Source: Patiria miniata (taxonomy: Eukaryota; Echinodermata; Asteroidea; Valvatida; Asterinidae). From it: 64,000 nt of DNA. Each line of letters begins with the position of its first letter. Position 1 is the first letter of the stretch. The stretch spans positions 1,360,811-1,424,810 of the forward strand of contig NW_024037062.1 in the NCBI RefSeq assembly GCF_015706575.1. The letters run 5' to 3'. The notes below the pieces were generated by a model. It did not search any database and was not told the DNA's origin. It saw only the letters and a list, made by a program, of their open reading frames with translations. Positions 48,055 through 59,270 of the stretch are shown piece by piece. Position numbers and translations under genes: made by a program.

Positions 48055-48412
48055 TTAAAGCGGAATAATTTATAAAGGTCCGGGAACCAGACTACCAGTA
48101 ACTGGCTTGCACCCGTTCACTGTTGTGTAACCGACTGCAAACAAAATGTGAACTAACGAAACATGGGGGCAGTCTTTGAAAAAAGTCATATTTTCTCCAA
48201 CAATGGTCAGCCAACCATCTTTGGAAATTGATACAAAAATGCCACTTTTCTTGAAAATGACGGCATGCCAGGTGCCATGATCTCACAGTGTGATTGAGAC
48301 TATCATTCACTTACATGTACACAGTCCAGTAAGGTATTTTATAATAATTTGGTAGTTAAAATTGTTTTTATGATGTTTGCAAATGTTCAATTGTTGTATA
48401 TATTTAAAGCTG
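48055..48412 (-). mobile_element. B-family element, internally deleted inverted copy
   Basis: Left edge TTAAAGCGGAATAATTTATA then GGGAACCAGACTACCAGTAA; right edge TTTGCAAATGTTCAATTGTT then TATATTTAAA. About 150 bp of the consensus is missing near the left. Confidence 0.8.
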
Positions 48413-48766
48413 ACGCAAACTGTACTTGTACTAAATTTAATACCAGTAATCAGTGTACACCTACTACGTAAATCATCCAGGTGAAAAACACTCTGAAATC
48501 TATCAGTACATGTACGGTATGTACCTGTACCAAGACCACTAACTTCCTGGTTTAATTGACATGGAGAAGTATTACCGGAGAATGATAATTAAATGGGGAA
48601 CAAAATGACTATTGATTCTGTCCCACAAGTCAACAAAAGAAATCAATTACAAGTCAATCAGTACTCTCTGCAATTAATAGGGGCAATATAAGCAAGCCGT
48701 TTGTACTACTGGTCAATATTGGCTAATACAGGATGTAATGTACTGGTATGCAAAACGTTAACGGTA

Positions 48767-49291
48767 TTAAAGGGAAAATACAACATTTGTAAACTTCAAA
48801 AAATAAAACTACCAAATTATTTTGAAATACCTTGCTGGACGGTTAGTGAATGACAGTCTAAAGCATCCTGTAAAATCATGGCACCTGGAACACAGTCATT
48901 TTCAAGAAAAGTGGTGTTTTCGTATCAATTTCCAACAATGGTTGGCCGACCAGCGTTGGAAAAAAACTCGCTTATTTCAAATGCTGGCCCCAATTAACCA
49001 TTTTAGTTTGTTGTTTGCGATCGATTACACACCTCTGAACGGGTACAAGCCAGCTAGACTGGTTCCCTGACCTTACAATTTCCCAACGTCTATAAAGTGC
49101 TCCGTTTCATTTTAAATGGAGTCAGGGAACCAGACACAGAAAAATGATTGTTTTTCTTGGTTTTTATAGCATCTACGAACCCAAAACGTCAAAAAAGTCA
49201 GTGTAACAATATTTGCTATATATTTGCAACCCCCCAAATTCATCCGTTTCTGAAAATTACAGCAAAAGCAAATGATGTGTATTCCCTTTAA
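48767..49291 (+). mobile_element. B-family element, well preserved
   Basis: TTAAAGGGAAAATACAACAT at the left and AGCAAATGATGTGTATTCCC plus TTTAA at the right. An inner inverted pair CTGGTTCCCTGAC / GTCAGGGAACCAG is intact. 525 bp; a good reference copy for the family. Confidence 0.92.
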
Positions 49292-49758
49292 ACAAACTTG
49301 TACACATACATGTACCGGTATATATACAGGGCGAGTTTTAAAAAAAGTGGAACCCAAACCCAAAGAAATAGATTTCATATTATAAAAAAAAATACGTAGC
49401 ACCAAAAATAATTACGACTGATACTTAAGCCAATTTTATAAACTACTTTTAGATGAAAAAAAATACTTCAACTGCTCAATCCATTCAAATTATACCATTT
49501 AGACAAAACGAAGGCCCGTCTTAAAAAAAAAAATGGATTGTATAAATCCTATTGTAGCTAAAGCAGGGTTGTTAATAAAGGTATTGTGTACTACAGTTGT
49601 TGAAACAAGCATTCTGTGTCATTTCTTTTGCCGTTCCAAACAGTCAGAATTACACACAGGAAATTGGTTTTTTTTGACAAAACTGATTTTTAGGGTTACT
49701 TCGTTTAAATTGCATACAGCAATTGAAATAAGTTTCTCACTTAAAAGTAGTTGAAAAC

Positions 49759-49971
49759 ACTAACCCCCAGTACTTCCTCGGGACTACCCTGCTAAATCCA
49801 ACAGAGTCCCACCGGAGTGTCCTGCTCAATCTACTGTGCCTTATTTTCAGTTGTCGGCTGAATCCAACATTTTGCATGAGGAATGTACACAAGGGGTTAA
49901 CTGCTCAATCCAACAGGCTCCATCGGGTATGTGACATAGTTGGATCCTGTTGGATTCAGCAGGGTTAGGGG
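49759..49971. mobile_element. J-family element, copy 2
   Basis: CTAACCCCCAG..CCCTGCTAAATCCAACAG at the left, CTGTTGGATTCAGCAGGGTT plus AGGGG at the right. Shorter than copy 1 (213 bp). Ends read CTAACCC / GGGTTAG, close to telomere-type repeats. Confidence 0.8.
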
Positions 49972-50159
49972 CTTCCAAGTCATAATTCATTTTGTTGCTA
50001 AATAGTTTTTCTTGTATGAAATATATTTCTTTGTTTTTGGGTTCTGTTTTTTTTTTACTCCCTGTACTATAATGCTGTTGATGCACAAGTACCGTACGAC
50101 TTTAGCAAATAAAATACCTGTGCATTCACCATACCTGTGTAATGTACCCTACATCATAA

Positions 50160-50533
50160 GGGCAGTTCCACGGTTACTCACGTTACATTTTTGATGTACT
50201 TTTGAGTTTCCTTGGGCTGTAATTACCTTACTGAAAAGGTTTAATAACTGTAATCCCCATGGTAGATAGAGTAGACCTAGACCTACTTAAGCACAAAGAT
50301 GACATCCAGAAAAATGTGTTACATTTTCGTAACGTGAGTAACCTTTTTTGTGCGTCTTGTTTATCATACATAACACATTTTTCTGCATGTCATCTTTGGT
50401 GCTTAGGTACATGTAGGTCTACTCTATCTACCATGGGGATAACAGTTATTAAACCTTTTCAGTAAGGTAATTACAGCCCAAGGAAACTCAAAAATACATC
50501 AAAAATGTAACGTGAGTAACCGTGGAATTGCCC
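50160..50533. mobile_element. 374-bp near-perfect hairpin MITE with ATAA duplication
   Basis: Arms of about 160 bp (GGGCAGTTCCACGGTTACTC ... / ... GAGTAACCGTGGAATTGCCC) enclose a spacer of about 50 bp that repeats the motif AACGTGAGTAACC. ATAA stands directly on both sides (50156-50159 and 50534-50537). The high arm identity suggests recent origin or gene conversion between arms. Non-coding. Confidence 0.92.
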
Positions 50534-50899
50534 ATAAGGGCATCCACGGAAAACAAGTAATAATCTCTGTGCTTAGAACTTAATGAATAGAATGAGTACT
50601 GTCAGCCTGCTGCCTGTGTCCGTATCAGAAATAATTACCTGTCACGCAAGCGCAAAATTGCTTTGGTGGAAAAGAAAACAGGAATTTGGATATCTGTGGA
50701 GAGCCAATTAGTCTGGTAATACGGTAATGACCAACACGAGCCAACGCTGACAATGGATCGTGTGTAAAAATCCTCGTCGGCGGCGAATCGAGTGCCTGGT
50801 GCAAAGTAGCTTTTTCCCTTTTCATTCCTGATGTGTAAAGGTAGTTCAAAAGCCAACATGGTCACAAATTTCCAAATCATTCACACATGTACAGTGAGC

Positions 50900-51098
50900 G
50901 AAGTTTTGTTGTTGAGGATTTCAAGTATAATTTACATGTTTGCCTAAATTTATGAACGGCTGAGCATAAACAAAGTCTAGCCCAAGACCTTGACACAGAG
51001 CATCCTCCAAAATCAACCACACATTTTTTTTTGCCATATAGCCTCAATCCTGCAAAATCCTTCATTTTGCAAAGAGGATTTGGGAAGGTTAGGGCTAA
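50900..51098. mobile_element. K-family subfamily 2, right-half copy
   Basis: GAGGATTTCAAGTATAAT, AACGGCTGAGCATAAACAA, GACCTTGACACAGAGCATCC, CCTCAATCCTGCAAAATCC and GATTTGGGAAGGTTAGGGC in the same order as in 40500-40960 and 58582-59270; the left half is absent. Confidence 0.75.
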
Positions 51099-51685
51099 GG
51101 ATGATCACAAATGGAAAACCAACATTTTTGAAAAGGAAATGTGATAGTTTGACTGCATTCATACTGCTTACATTACAGAAGCACGTTCACATTAGCTTGA
51201 ATTTCGGTAGAGTGTGGGCATGCTACTGAATCACTAGACATAAAATAATCACTTTGCCCACACAGCCCACATACATGTACATGTGTATTTCCAGTGTGAA
51301 GCTATTTTCCATGACTGCTAACAAAGTAATTAGTTCTCAGCTCATCAAACCTAAAAATAAAAAAAATAAAAAAATAAAAAAAGATACGCTGCACTTTCAT
51401 GAAATAATAATGATGGTTATCAATCATTTAGTTAGTACCTAATTCATTTGGCGGCGACCGGTACCCGTATATATCTGACGGTTTACAAGGACACACACAG
51501 GGAACGTACGGTACTGTTAATTATTCAACAATACTGGGGAAAAACTTGACATTTCAAAACAATGTTGAGAACTTTGAAATTTAAATAGGTTATTATTTTC
51601 TTAAAACCCTGTTTTTTTCCCCTTCAAATTTTGAACGTTGTTTATGGATACATTTAAAAGAAAAAAGAAAATGATATAATGATAT

Positions 51686-52242
51686 AATGGTATATCATTT
51701 GTCATTTGTAAATTTTTTTCGTTTGAAGCAACAAAAGTGCTTAAAAATCTGTAGAAGTGCTTAACAACAACTAACCTGATGAAGTTTTAGCTCAGTGAAT
51801 GCTGTATATTTCAAGAAAACAATATTTTAGGATCTCGATATCAATTCAAAAGTTGCTGAGTCATGTTTTGAATTGCGCCCGAAATCAGTGTCCGGAACAC
51901 GTTCTCATTCAGCCGATTGCAGCTACATACATGTACGTGATGTCACGCACTGAACTGACGAGTAATAGCAACCGCGCATGTGCGCATCGTGTCAATGCTT
52001 GCGCGCACCCATTCATGGCTTCACCGAATTAAAAATGAACTACTAACAGTTTTCCAAAAATGAGTCTTTAGACGCATCTTTGGAAACGACCTTCTTTTAT
52101 CGTTTTCTTCAAAATGACAGCATGCCAGAAAGAATAATTTCACAGGGAGTTTAGTGCCATTGCTATCATTAAACCAAGTATGTTTTCAACAATTTTTTGT
52201 CGGTTACTTTTTTGGATAGCTGCAAATGATATGTACCTTTAA
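51686..52242 (+). mobile_element. A-family element, copy 3
   Basis: From ATGGTATATCATTTGTCATT to GCAAATGATATGTACCTTTA. It shares all landmarks of copies 1 and 2 and is close to full length (557 bp). Confidence 0.88.
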
Positions 52243-52920
52243 GGGAAAAACTACTGTTGAAATGACGATGACTTGTCTCTCTGCATGCACTGAGAAGATC
52301 AAGCTCACCGTACCCCAGCTGGCTCAACAGGGATGCGTCCCAGTGAGCAAGGTTTGTAACGGACATGGAGTGTTCTCCATGCCCCTTGTTTCCTAGAGCA
52401 TGTCGAGAGGCACATCACGACCAAAAGCAGGCAGAGGGTCATGATAAACGACGGCGCTGGCCTGCATTAAAGACTAAGGAAGCGTACCATCTTGAGGTCA
52501 AGATCTCTCAAGGCTTGATGAAATATTCAGGACGGTTTACGCAAGGAGGTTTTCTCAGATAAGATCGGGAATTTTACTTGTAAATTATAATATTGGACAA
52601 ATGTAATGATTCTTCACAAGTTTTACGACAAACGTTTATATTTATATGTTAATGCTGTGTGCCCCCCCCCCAAAAAAAATGATGATCAAGATACAAATGC
52701 TATAGACTATAGACAACAGTCTGAACAAAATAGACCCCCCCCCAAAAAAAAAAAAACTTTATGAAAACGAATCTGTTTCAGCCAAAAAATTTAATTTTTG
52801 TTCACGTTTGTATAAGACTTTATATGTACTGGCCTCTGAAATGGAAAAAAAAAATAACTCACACTGCCAGCATGAACACTTTAACGTCCACAATCAAGCA
52901 TGATAAGTACACATTCTCAC
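52243..52920. other. Intron next to the upstream DLG5 exon
   Basis: Contains C-runs followed by A-runs at 52660-52680 and 52735-52756. A 44-codon plus frame at 52262-52396 holds CVPVSKVCNGHGVFS, reminiscent of short Cys-rich modules, but it lacks splice context and I make no claim for it. Confidence 0.35.
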
Positions 52921-53095
52921 CTTTTGCTTTCCGCCGACGTTTCGGAAGTCGTTGGAGAAACGACAGGCTTGGCCACTTGGCTGCCATTTTGTACCTAGTC
53001 TCCACACTCCATGTGGTGGCCATATCACCGGACACATGGGTCTGGCCACAGCCACTGCCGTGTACCCGACCGTCCTGCACAATCATGGCAAGCAT
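52921..53095 (-). CDS. DLG5: Candidate upstream first coding exon of DLG5
   Basis: ATG at 53095-53093 with A at -3 and an in-frame TAA a few codons upstream. 58 codons plus one base: starts MLAMIVQDGRVHGSGCGQTH, then inner Met codons at VSGD-MATTW and TRYK-MAAKW (the latter in the best Kozak context), ending LPKRRRKAK and G. Donor AAAAG|GTGAGA at 52920. The phase-1 end matches the phase-1 acceptor of the 41591 exon exactly and also that of the 8941 exon. The basic KRRRKAK cluster could act as a nuclear or membrane-binding signal. No homology is recognised, and the link to DLG5 rests on strand, phase and splice sites only. A second open frame (53082-52894) would not give the right phase. Confidence 0.5.
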
Positions 53096-56000
53096 TGTTC
53101 TAAAAGTTATCCTTTAATCCAGCGACAATCTTACAAATCCAGTCACTTCCATGCATCCTCGGTCCACCGAGTGGTGATACCTCGTACGCAGCCCACGCGT
53201 CAGATTTAAGTGGTCCATTGCAGTCAGCCCGCTCGATAGAAACTGACTATTAGGAGATTTCCTTTGCGCGGAAAGGGCTCACATTGTGAGAATGAGTCGA
53301 TGGTGAGACGCTAATTAATCACTACTGGCGATGTAGCGCAAGGCCGTGGGCTTATTGTCTGAGGTCGAAGCCGTTACGTACTTGCAGCTTCATAATTCCT
53401 ATCCCGACTGAAGAAATAACGTGTATTCATAAAACGGCACAGAATGCAATTATGCTCGCTGAAATCACACTTCACCCAGTTTTTTATATCCTATGTTGAA
53501 GCGGTGCCTGGGAAAGATGAATGCAATCATCATTAGTTCCCAGGTGAATTACCGTTGCCATAGTTTCTGGAGTATGATTCGGCTAAATTGATTTTTGTTT
53601 TCCCTGTGGACTTCTCCTGTTCTAAGTGCACAGACAGACCTGGATATAGAAATAACTTCTATGGTTCATTAGATGTCTATTTCTAGGAAAGTGTAACACT
53701 GAGCGATGGCTCAGTGGGGGCTAAATGGAAATAATGAAGAAAAACAAAGTAAGGCAATAAATGAGAAGAACGATGTGAATGGGGGGAAAAAGGAAATAAA
53801 ATCTACAAAGGAAGTTAAAAGCACAGTAAAGAGTACATTTCATTGGCTTGTAAATTAAATTTGGGAGGCGTGAAAGTTTGAAGTCAATAGCAGTGGGTCA
53901 GACAGGTGGGGAAAAAAGTAGAATGACACAGTATTGCAGCGAGAAATACCATAAATGATGAACCTGCTGATTGAAAAACCAAACGGCAACTAAAAAAGAA
54001 ATGAGACAAAAGACTATTTAAGGGCAGTAAAGAGATTTATCAAATGAGCAATTAAACACTGTGCCCTACTCAAAGACAATTTACAAAATTGCTAACCACC
54101 TGCACAGGGCTGGCTAGCTCAGTTGGTACAGCACTGGATCGGTAATCCGGAGGTCAAATTTCCCACTATATTTAATTTCTCTTTTCAAGGTTTTAACCAA
54201 TTGACCTATCGCCGTAGAATCGTGTTAGAATCGCGTCAACGCAGCTTGTGAAATATTGTCCAATTACATGATATACAAATGGACGAGGAACTTGCAAAAT
54301 CTGAGACAAACAAAACTTAAGAGTACAAAAACTACATGTAAATAAGGTTGTCTAAGGGCGTTGGTAACTCGCAAACGGCGATAGGTCAATTAAACAATTA
54401 CCCAACAAATAAGACTTTTTTTCCTAATGATTAAAAGTGACAAAATCTCAGTACAGGTTATTGGTGGCACCACACTTCAAAGACGTCAAGACATCTAATT
54501 CCAGAAATTTCAAAACGTCGAATCAGCAAAATCCCGCAAGAAAGTTGTCAATATCCAACTCAGACGGAACATGACAGAGGAATAAAAATGTGAAAATCCT
54601 AAACACAAGGCGTCTTCCTTATGTGCAAAAGCAGACAATCCTATGAATACAACCTCCTTCATCAAACTCTGTGCATTCCAGGCGGAGTTGCGATTATGTG
54701 CTTTCCTGTCGAATATCTCTCTCAGGAGTTTGCGCCGCATCAACGATCGCCAAAACGTCCAGTATTATGCGTCTAGATAATTCCACTTGATCCACCTGTT
54801 TGTCGCCGAATCCTCGGTGGAAATTACTGTTTTGTAGGAGAACCATGCGCGGAAGTAAATTCACTGACCTTTTTATGGATTCAGTGCACTTTGTAGAGAG
54901 GTGAGTTTCGCCCTCGATGCAGCTGCTCTTCGAAGAACCCACTCAAAGTTGGGGGGGGGGGGGACACTCTCTCGGGATTTGCTGGCAAATCAGTAAAGAC
55001 ATCAGTTTGTGACAAAACACGGCGTAATTCCAATACAGTGATTGAAGTTTGATTTTGTTTGAATTTCATTAGCAGGACAGCCGCCCACACAGGAGATGTA
55101 AATAAGCTGATGGTCTCCTATCTCACAAATTAATGTAGATTGAAGAATTTATTTGCACTCCAAGAGGGTTTTGCATCAGTGCGAAAATGAAGAGAAGACG
55201 CCTCTTTATCCTCTCAGAATCTTGTTAGCAATTGTCAAAGATGCGATCCCACTTATTGCAGAATCATCTGAAATTATCGTCATCACAGGTCTGTATCCAA
55301 AGCACACTTGATTGGATGGATATACAGCGCTTCTTTTTCAAACAGCCAGTCTACGAATTTTTTGTTTGAGCAGCAGACCTTCGTTCAACGATCACAAGTT
55401 TTACTTTTTACCTTCTACATCCAGACCCAACCATATCCCCCCTCCAGACCTTCTACATCCAGACCCAACCATATCCCCCCTCCAGTTCTTCTCCTGCTGA
55501 ACAAGAATCTCCAAACCTCGGCAGACGACACGCCAGCAAAAGACTCACAGAAGCTTTAATCCTCTTCGCATATACCCCTAAAATATTCTCCAGGGAAGGA
55601 TTTGATTTTTGGCATTGCGAAAGACGAGGGGAGCAGAAACAAAAGAGAAGTCTGGCTATCCTTCATCCATTAATTAGGTGTAAACATGGATATTGCCGTG
55701 AGGCACGGAGAGCCTTTTTGGAGCGGAAATGCAGCCGATTATTGTTTTCCAAAATAACCCCTAGCTTCGTGCCATCAGCTTCTTCTTTTTTTTTCACGAT
55801 AAATGATTCGTCCTGAACGGCGATCACGAAGAGACAGTGTGAGCTGGATCTATCAGGCGACGGAGTCCATGTACACGCACAGCGAGGGATTAATTAGGCC
55901 CTGGCAGGAATGGTCAAACGGACTACACTTCTTGTCGAGATATTTCTCCTTTTCTTTCTTCAAGGCACATCTTTGAGGTTCATGCATTAATCACCGCCAT

Positions 56001-57510
56001 GCTGCTATTTTGAGGGCTCCCCAAGCGATTTCTTGGCCAAAAGGCCTCTGAAAGCCTGGGAGACACGCAACTCTGCCAACACCGAATCAATCAGGAATCC
56101 AGGCAATATTAACTGTCCGGGCGGCTCTGCAAACTTGAAGATTTTCCACCCACTTCTCTAAAAAAAAATTCAGCTTGATAACAGATGCTTTTACGACATG
56201 AATATAGAAACAATCCTTCGACTCAAAGAACGTCAGACTATGTTAACAAAAAATCTATGAGGATTACCAACCTTTTTAAAGATTACAAGGCAATGCCATA
56301 AATAAAAGAAATCCCCTCTCAAAAGCGTTACGATGACTGACATTGCAAAGAATTCATGTGTCTGGAACACTCGATATTTGACGCCACTCGGCGCAACATT
56401 GTCAAGAATCAGAGAGGTTCAATTTCTCCGTCAGTCACTGACCTACTTGGACAGGTACTTCAACAACTCTTGCTAACAAGATGAAGCCTGTTATCTCCTC
56501 AGCTTCGTCTGCGAATCGATGAACCGTTCGCTCGCCAATTTACATCCAAGTGCTTATCGGATCGCTCTCCTGCGCTTCATGAAAAAGTCATGAAAACCAT
56601 GAATCACAGTCTTAGGAGGTGACGCTAGCAGTAGGCCGGTCTCCTTGCGGCCTCTTGTTCTTTGATTTCCCGATGCATAAATCTCCACTTAAATGAAAGG
56701 GATCGGGACTTCTGTCTTTAAAGAGTTCTGTGTCAGGCTGGCATCAATAATCGGCTATCCTGTTATGTACACAAACAAGAGGGCGCAAATCACACACCTG
56801 GGTCCAATTTTATAGACGGGAATGCAACTGGGAATTTAGAGAAAAAAAACAAGGGAATTCCAAATCACACCAGCCTTTTTGTACACTGTTTTTCAATTTG
56901 TAATAGCGCTCATGAGAAGTAAAAAACGAGGAAATCAGCAGCTCCTAGAAAAGGTTGCATACCTGCATCGAGCTTCTGAGGATACACCATCGCTTACCAA
57001 ATTAATGTGATATTGTACATTTGTAAATATCATGGAACCAGTCACACATACATTGTATACAGTGTACATGTACCGGTATCCTATCATCACATGCATATAT
57101 ACACATGTACCATATTCTGTGCTCACATGTAGCAGTTTTCTGCACTCTGTAAAACTGATAATAACCACAAATGAAAACGACATCCCAAGCTGATCTCTGG
57201 TTCACAACAAATGTAAGGCCTACACGTACCACATTGGAACCTCCTATCCAAAGAGTTTATCTCCAGAGGCAGAATATAACCATCAGAAATAACAAAATTG
57301 TATGCAGAATTTCCAACTGAACCTGTATGTGTGCACACCGGTAAGTCCACGAGATGTGAATCAAAGCAATCCATACAACAGAAACGACGCAAAGTGTCAT
57401 TCAATACGCATTCGACAGCTCTAGCGCATTGTCATGAATGTGCATGCAGCCCACTGGAGAATAGCATTTCAAACAAACGAATTCACGCATGTCCACTTGT
57501 GACCCTTAAC
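53096..57510. other. Repeat-poor upstream region
   Basis: Compared with the rest of the window this 4.4 kb has few recognisable elements. It has several TTAATTA/TTAATCA homeodomain-type words (55670-55680, 55888-55896, 55985-55994) and two near-identical CTTCTACATCCAGACCCAAC + CATATCCCCCCTCCAG copies at 55411 and 55450. Small minus ORFs at 54942-54694 and 55090-54881 are protein-like but unassigned. It could hold cis-regulatory DNA for DLG5; this is inference from low repeat content only. Confidence 0.35.
54107..54175 (+). repeat. tRNA-derived SINE head
   Basis: GGGCTGGCTAGCTCAGTTGG (A box), CTGGA-TCGGTAA-TCCGG arm, and GGTCAAATTTC (degenerate B box). The invariant U33 is replaced by C and there is no acceptor stem, so it is a fossil SINE related to the one at 19.4 kb. 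Confidence 0.6.
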
Positions 57511-57781
57511 CAGGGTTCGAAATTACCGTAGCGGTAGCCCGCTAGCCAAATGCTAGTCAAAACAGCGGCGGGCTAGTCAAACTATTCATTAAGTAGCCCG
57601 GCTGGCGAGTCAAACAAATTAGTGGGATACGGCAAAGATGGAAGGATAGTAAGAAAAAAAAACATGCGGCTAGTGAAAATGCCCGCAGCCTACCGGTAGT
57701 TAACAGTCTACATGTACATGTACATGTTGTATTTCAGTAGCCCGGCTGGCTAGTGAACAAAAAAGTTAAGGTCGAACCCTG
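57511..57781. mobile_element. E-family (CAGGGTTCGA) element, copy 2
   Basis: CAGGGTTCGA ... TCGAACCCTG, with a perfect 7-bp direct repeat CCTTAAC immediately outside each end (57504-57510 and 57782-57788), fitting a 7-8-bp hAT-like target duplication. Interior has AGCCCGCTAGCCAAATGCTA and GTAGCCCGGCTGGC(G/T)AGT units. 271 bp. Confidence 0.88.
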
Positions 57782-58581
57782 CCTTAACATGTACAGTAGT
57801 TACTCCAAGCACATGCAGTCTATTCGAAAATGAAGCTTCAACGTCTGACAATTCAAATGACTACAGTGCATGTCCACTTTGCTGCAAGAATACTTTAGTT
57901 TCCACAAACTGCAGGCAATGTCTACGTGTGCTGTGAGTGATCATCTACAGTACATGTACACGAACCTACGAAAACACAGTCGACTGTAATTCCTGTCAGC
58001 ACGCATTTCAGATAAAATCTCCTGAACTGATGGGATATTGGGAAGGACAACTTGTCTGCATTTACGTAGTTACTTGCAAATGATGAACGCACGAGAAGAA
58101 AACACGTTTAACCTCAAGACACGATGTGGAGTAGTCGAAGGCACTATCTGATGGAAGACCCGCTCTTAATGCCCTGCATTGTTTATCCGTTGGCGGTTTG
58201 TACTTATAGTCCTCAGTGCACACTTGCGCAAGATGTATTGCGAATGACAGGTGAACAGCCGATCAAAATAAATGAGTGAATAAATGGAGACGACTTCTCT
58301 CTGAAGACTTCCTAAAAGCTTTTTACGACCGGGCAGAAAACGAATCCTTTGCGGAGAGAAAATCTTTAAGGGTTTCCATGGCAGCAGCTAAAATGCGTAA
58401 TTTGGGTATCAATAGACGGTTAAAAGCATTCATTTGATATAAAAGAGATTTTATTGCCAATACAATGTTCGGGTGCCTGGTCAAAGAAATCGGCAGCTCA
58501 CACAGGGGATTGTATCTGACGTGGTGCAGGAAAATTCGCATCCATTCATATTACATGTAATACACGATGCATTACATGTAA

Positions 58582-59270
58582 TTAACCCTAACTCCCTATT
58601 AAAGATGCAACCTCAATCCTGCAAAATCCTCTATTTGCCTCCGTGTAAAAATAGCATACAGCCTCAATCCTCCAAAATCCTCTGTTATTTCTTGAATGTG
58701 GTCCTTGGAGGGGTGACCACTGCCTCAATCCTGCAAAATCCTCCACTTGCCTCCATGTAAAAATAGCATACAGCCTCAATCCTCTAAAATCCTCTGTTAT
58801 TTCTTGAATGTGGTCCTTGGAGGGGTGACCACTGCCTCAATCCTGTAAAATCCTCCAGCAATCTCTGTAAATATGTTGAGGCAGAGACAGTGACATCCTG
58901 GAGCAGTGCGGAGGATTTGAAGTATAATCTAGGCCTAAATTTATGCATGGCTGAGCATACAACACATGGTGGCCTAAGACCTTGACACAGTGCATCCTCC
59001 AAAATGAGCACATTTTTGCCATATAGCCTCAATCCTGCAAAATCCTCCAGCAATCACTGTCAATATGTTGAGGCACAGCCAGTGACATCCTGGAGCAGTG
59101 CGGAGGATTTCTAGTATACAGGCCTAAATGTATGCACGGCTGAGCATAAACAACACAAGGTTCGGCCTAAGACCACGACACAGTCATAGTGCATCCTCCA
59201 AAATCAGCCACACATTTTTGCCACATATAGTCTCAATCCTGGAAAATCCATCCTTTTTGCAAAGAGGATG
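58582..59270. mobile_element. K-family element, subfamily 2, longest copy
   Basis: Starts TTAACCCTAACTCCC. A block of about 120 bp (CCTCAATCCTGCAAAATCC, GTAAAAATAGCATACAGCC, TTGAATGTGGTCCTTGGAGG) is tandemly duplicated, then TATGTTGAGGCAGAG..AGTGACATCCTGGAGCAG appears twice. Minus ORFs (59053-58784 and others) are repeat-encoded. Confidence 0.82.

Larger units (their letters stand above)
1..53095 (-). other. DLG5: DLG5 orthologue, partial transcription unit
   Basis: Nine minus-strand exons form one reading frame matching the first half of DLG5, a membrane-associated guanylate kinase scaffold. In other animals DLG5 acts at cell junctions and in polarity and vesicle delivery. Order seen: alternative N termini, long coiled coil, conserved DSAID acidic motif, PDZ1, PDZ2, serine-rich linker. 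The third and fourth PDZ, SH3 and guanylate-kinase-like domains expected for the family would lie beyond base 1. Introns measure about 824, 1296, 585, 457, 3380 and 184 nt on the short route, plus about 32.6 kb and 11.3 kb on the long route. Exon lengths from the 9396 start sum to 2670 nt (890 codons) and from the 53095 start to 2634 nt (878 codons), both exact multiples of three. The N-terminal CARD-like domain of human DLG5 is not found in the window; exons for it could lie upstream. Confidence 0.9.

Noticed and set aside
52262-52396. Short frame with CNGHGVFS resembling ADAM/EGF-like cysteine modules
   Set aside because: Only 44 codons, cysteine spacing incomplete and no flanking splice sites; resemblance is probably chance.
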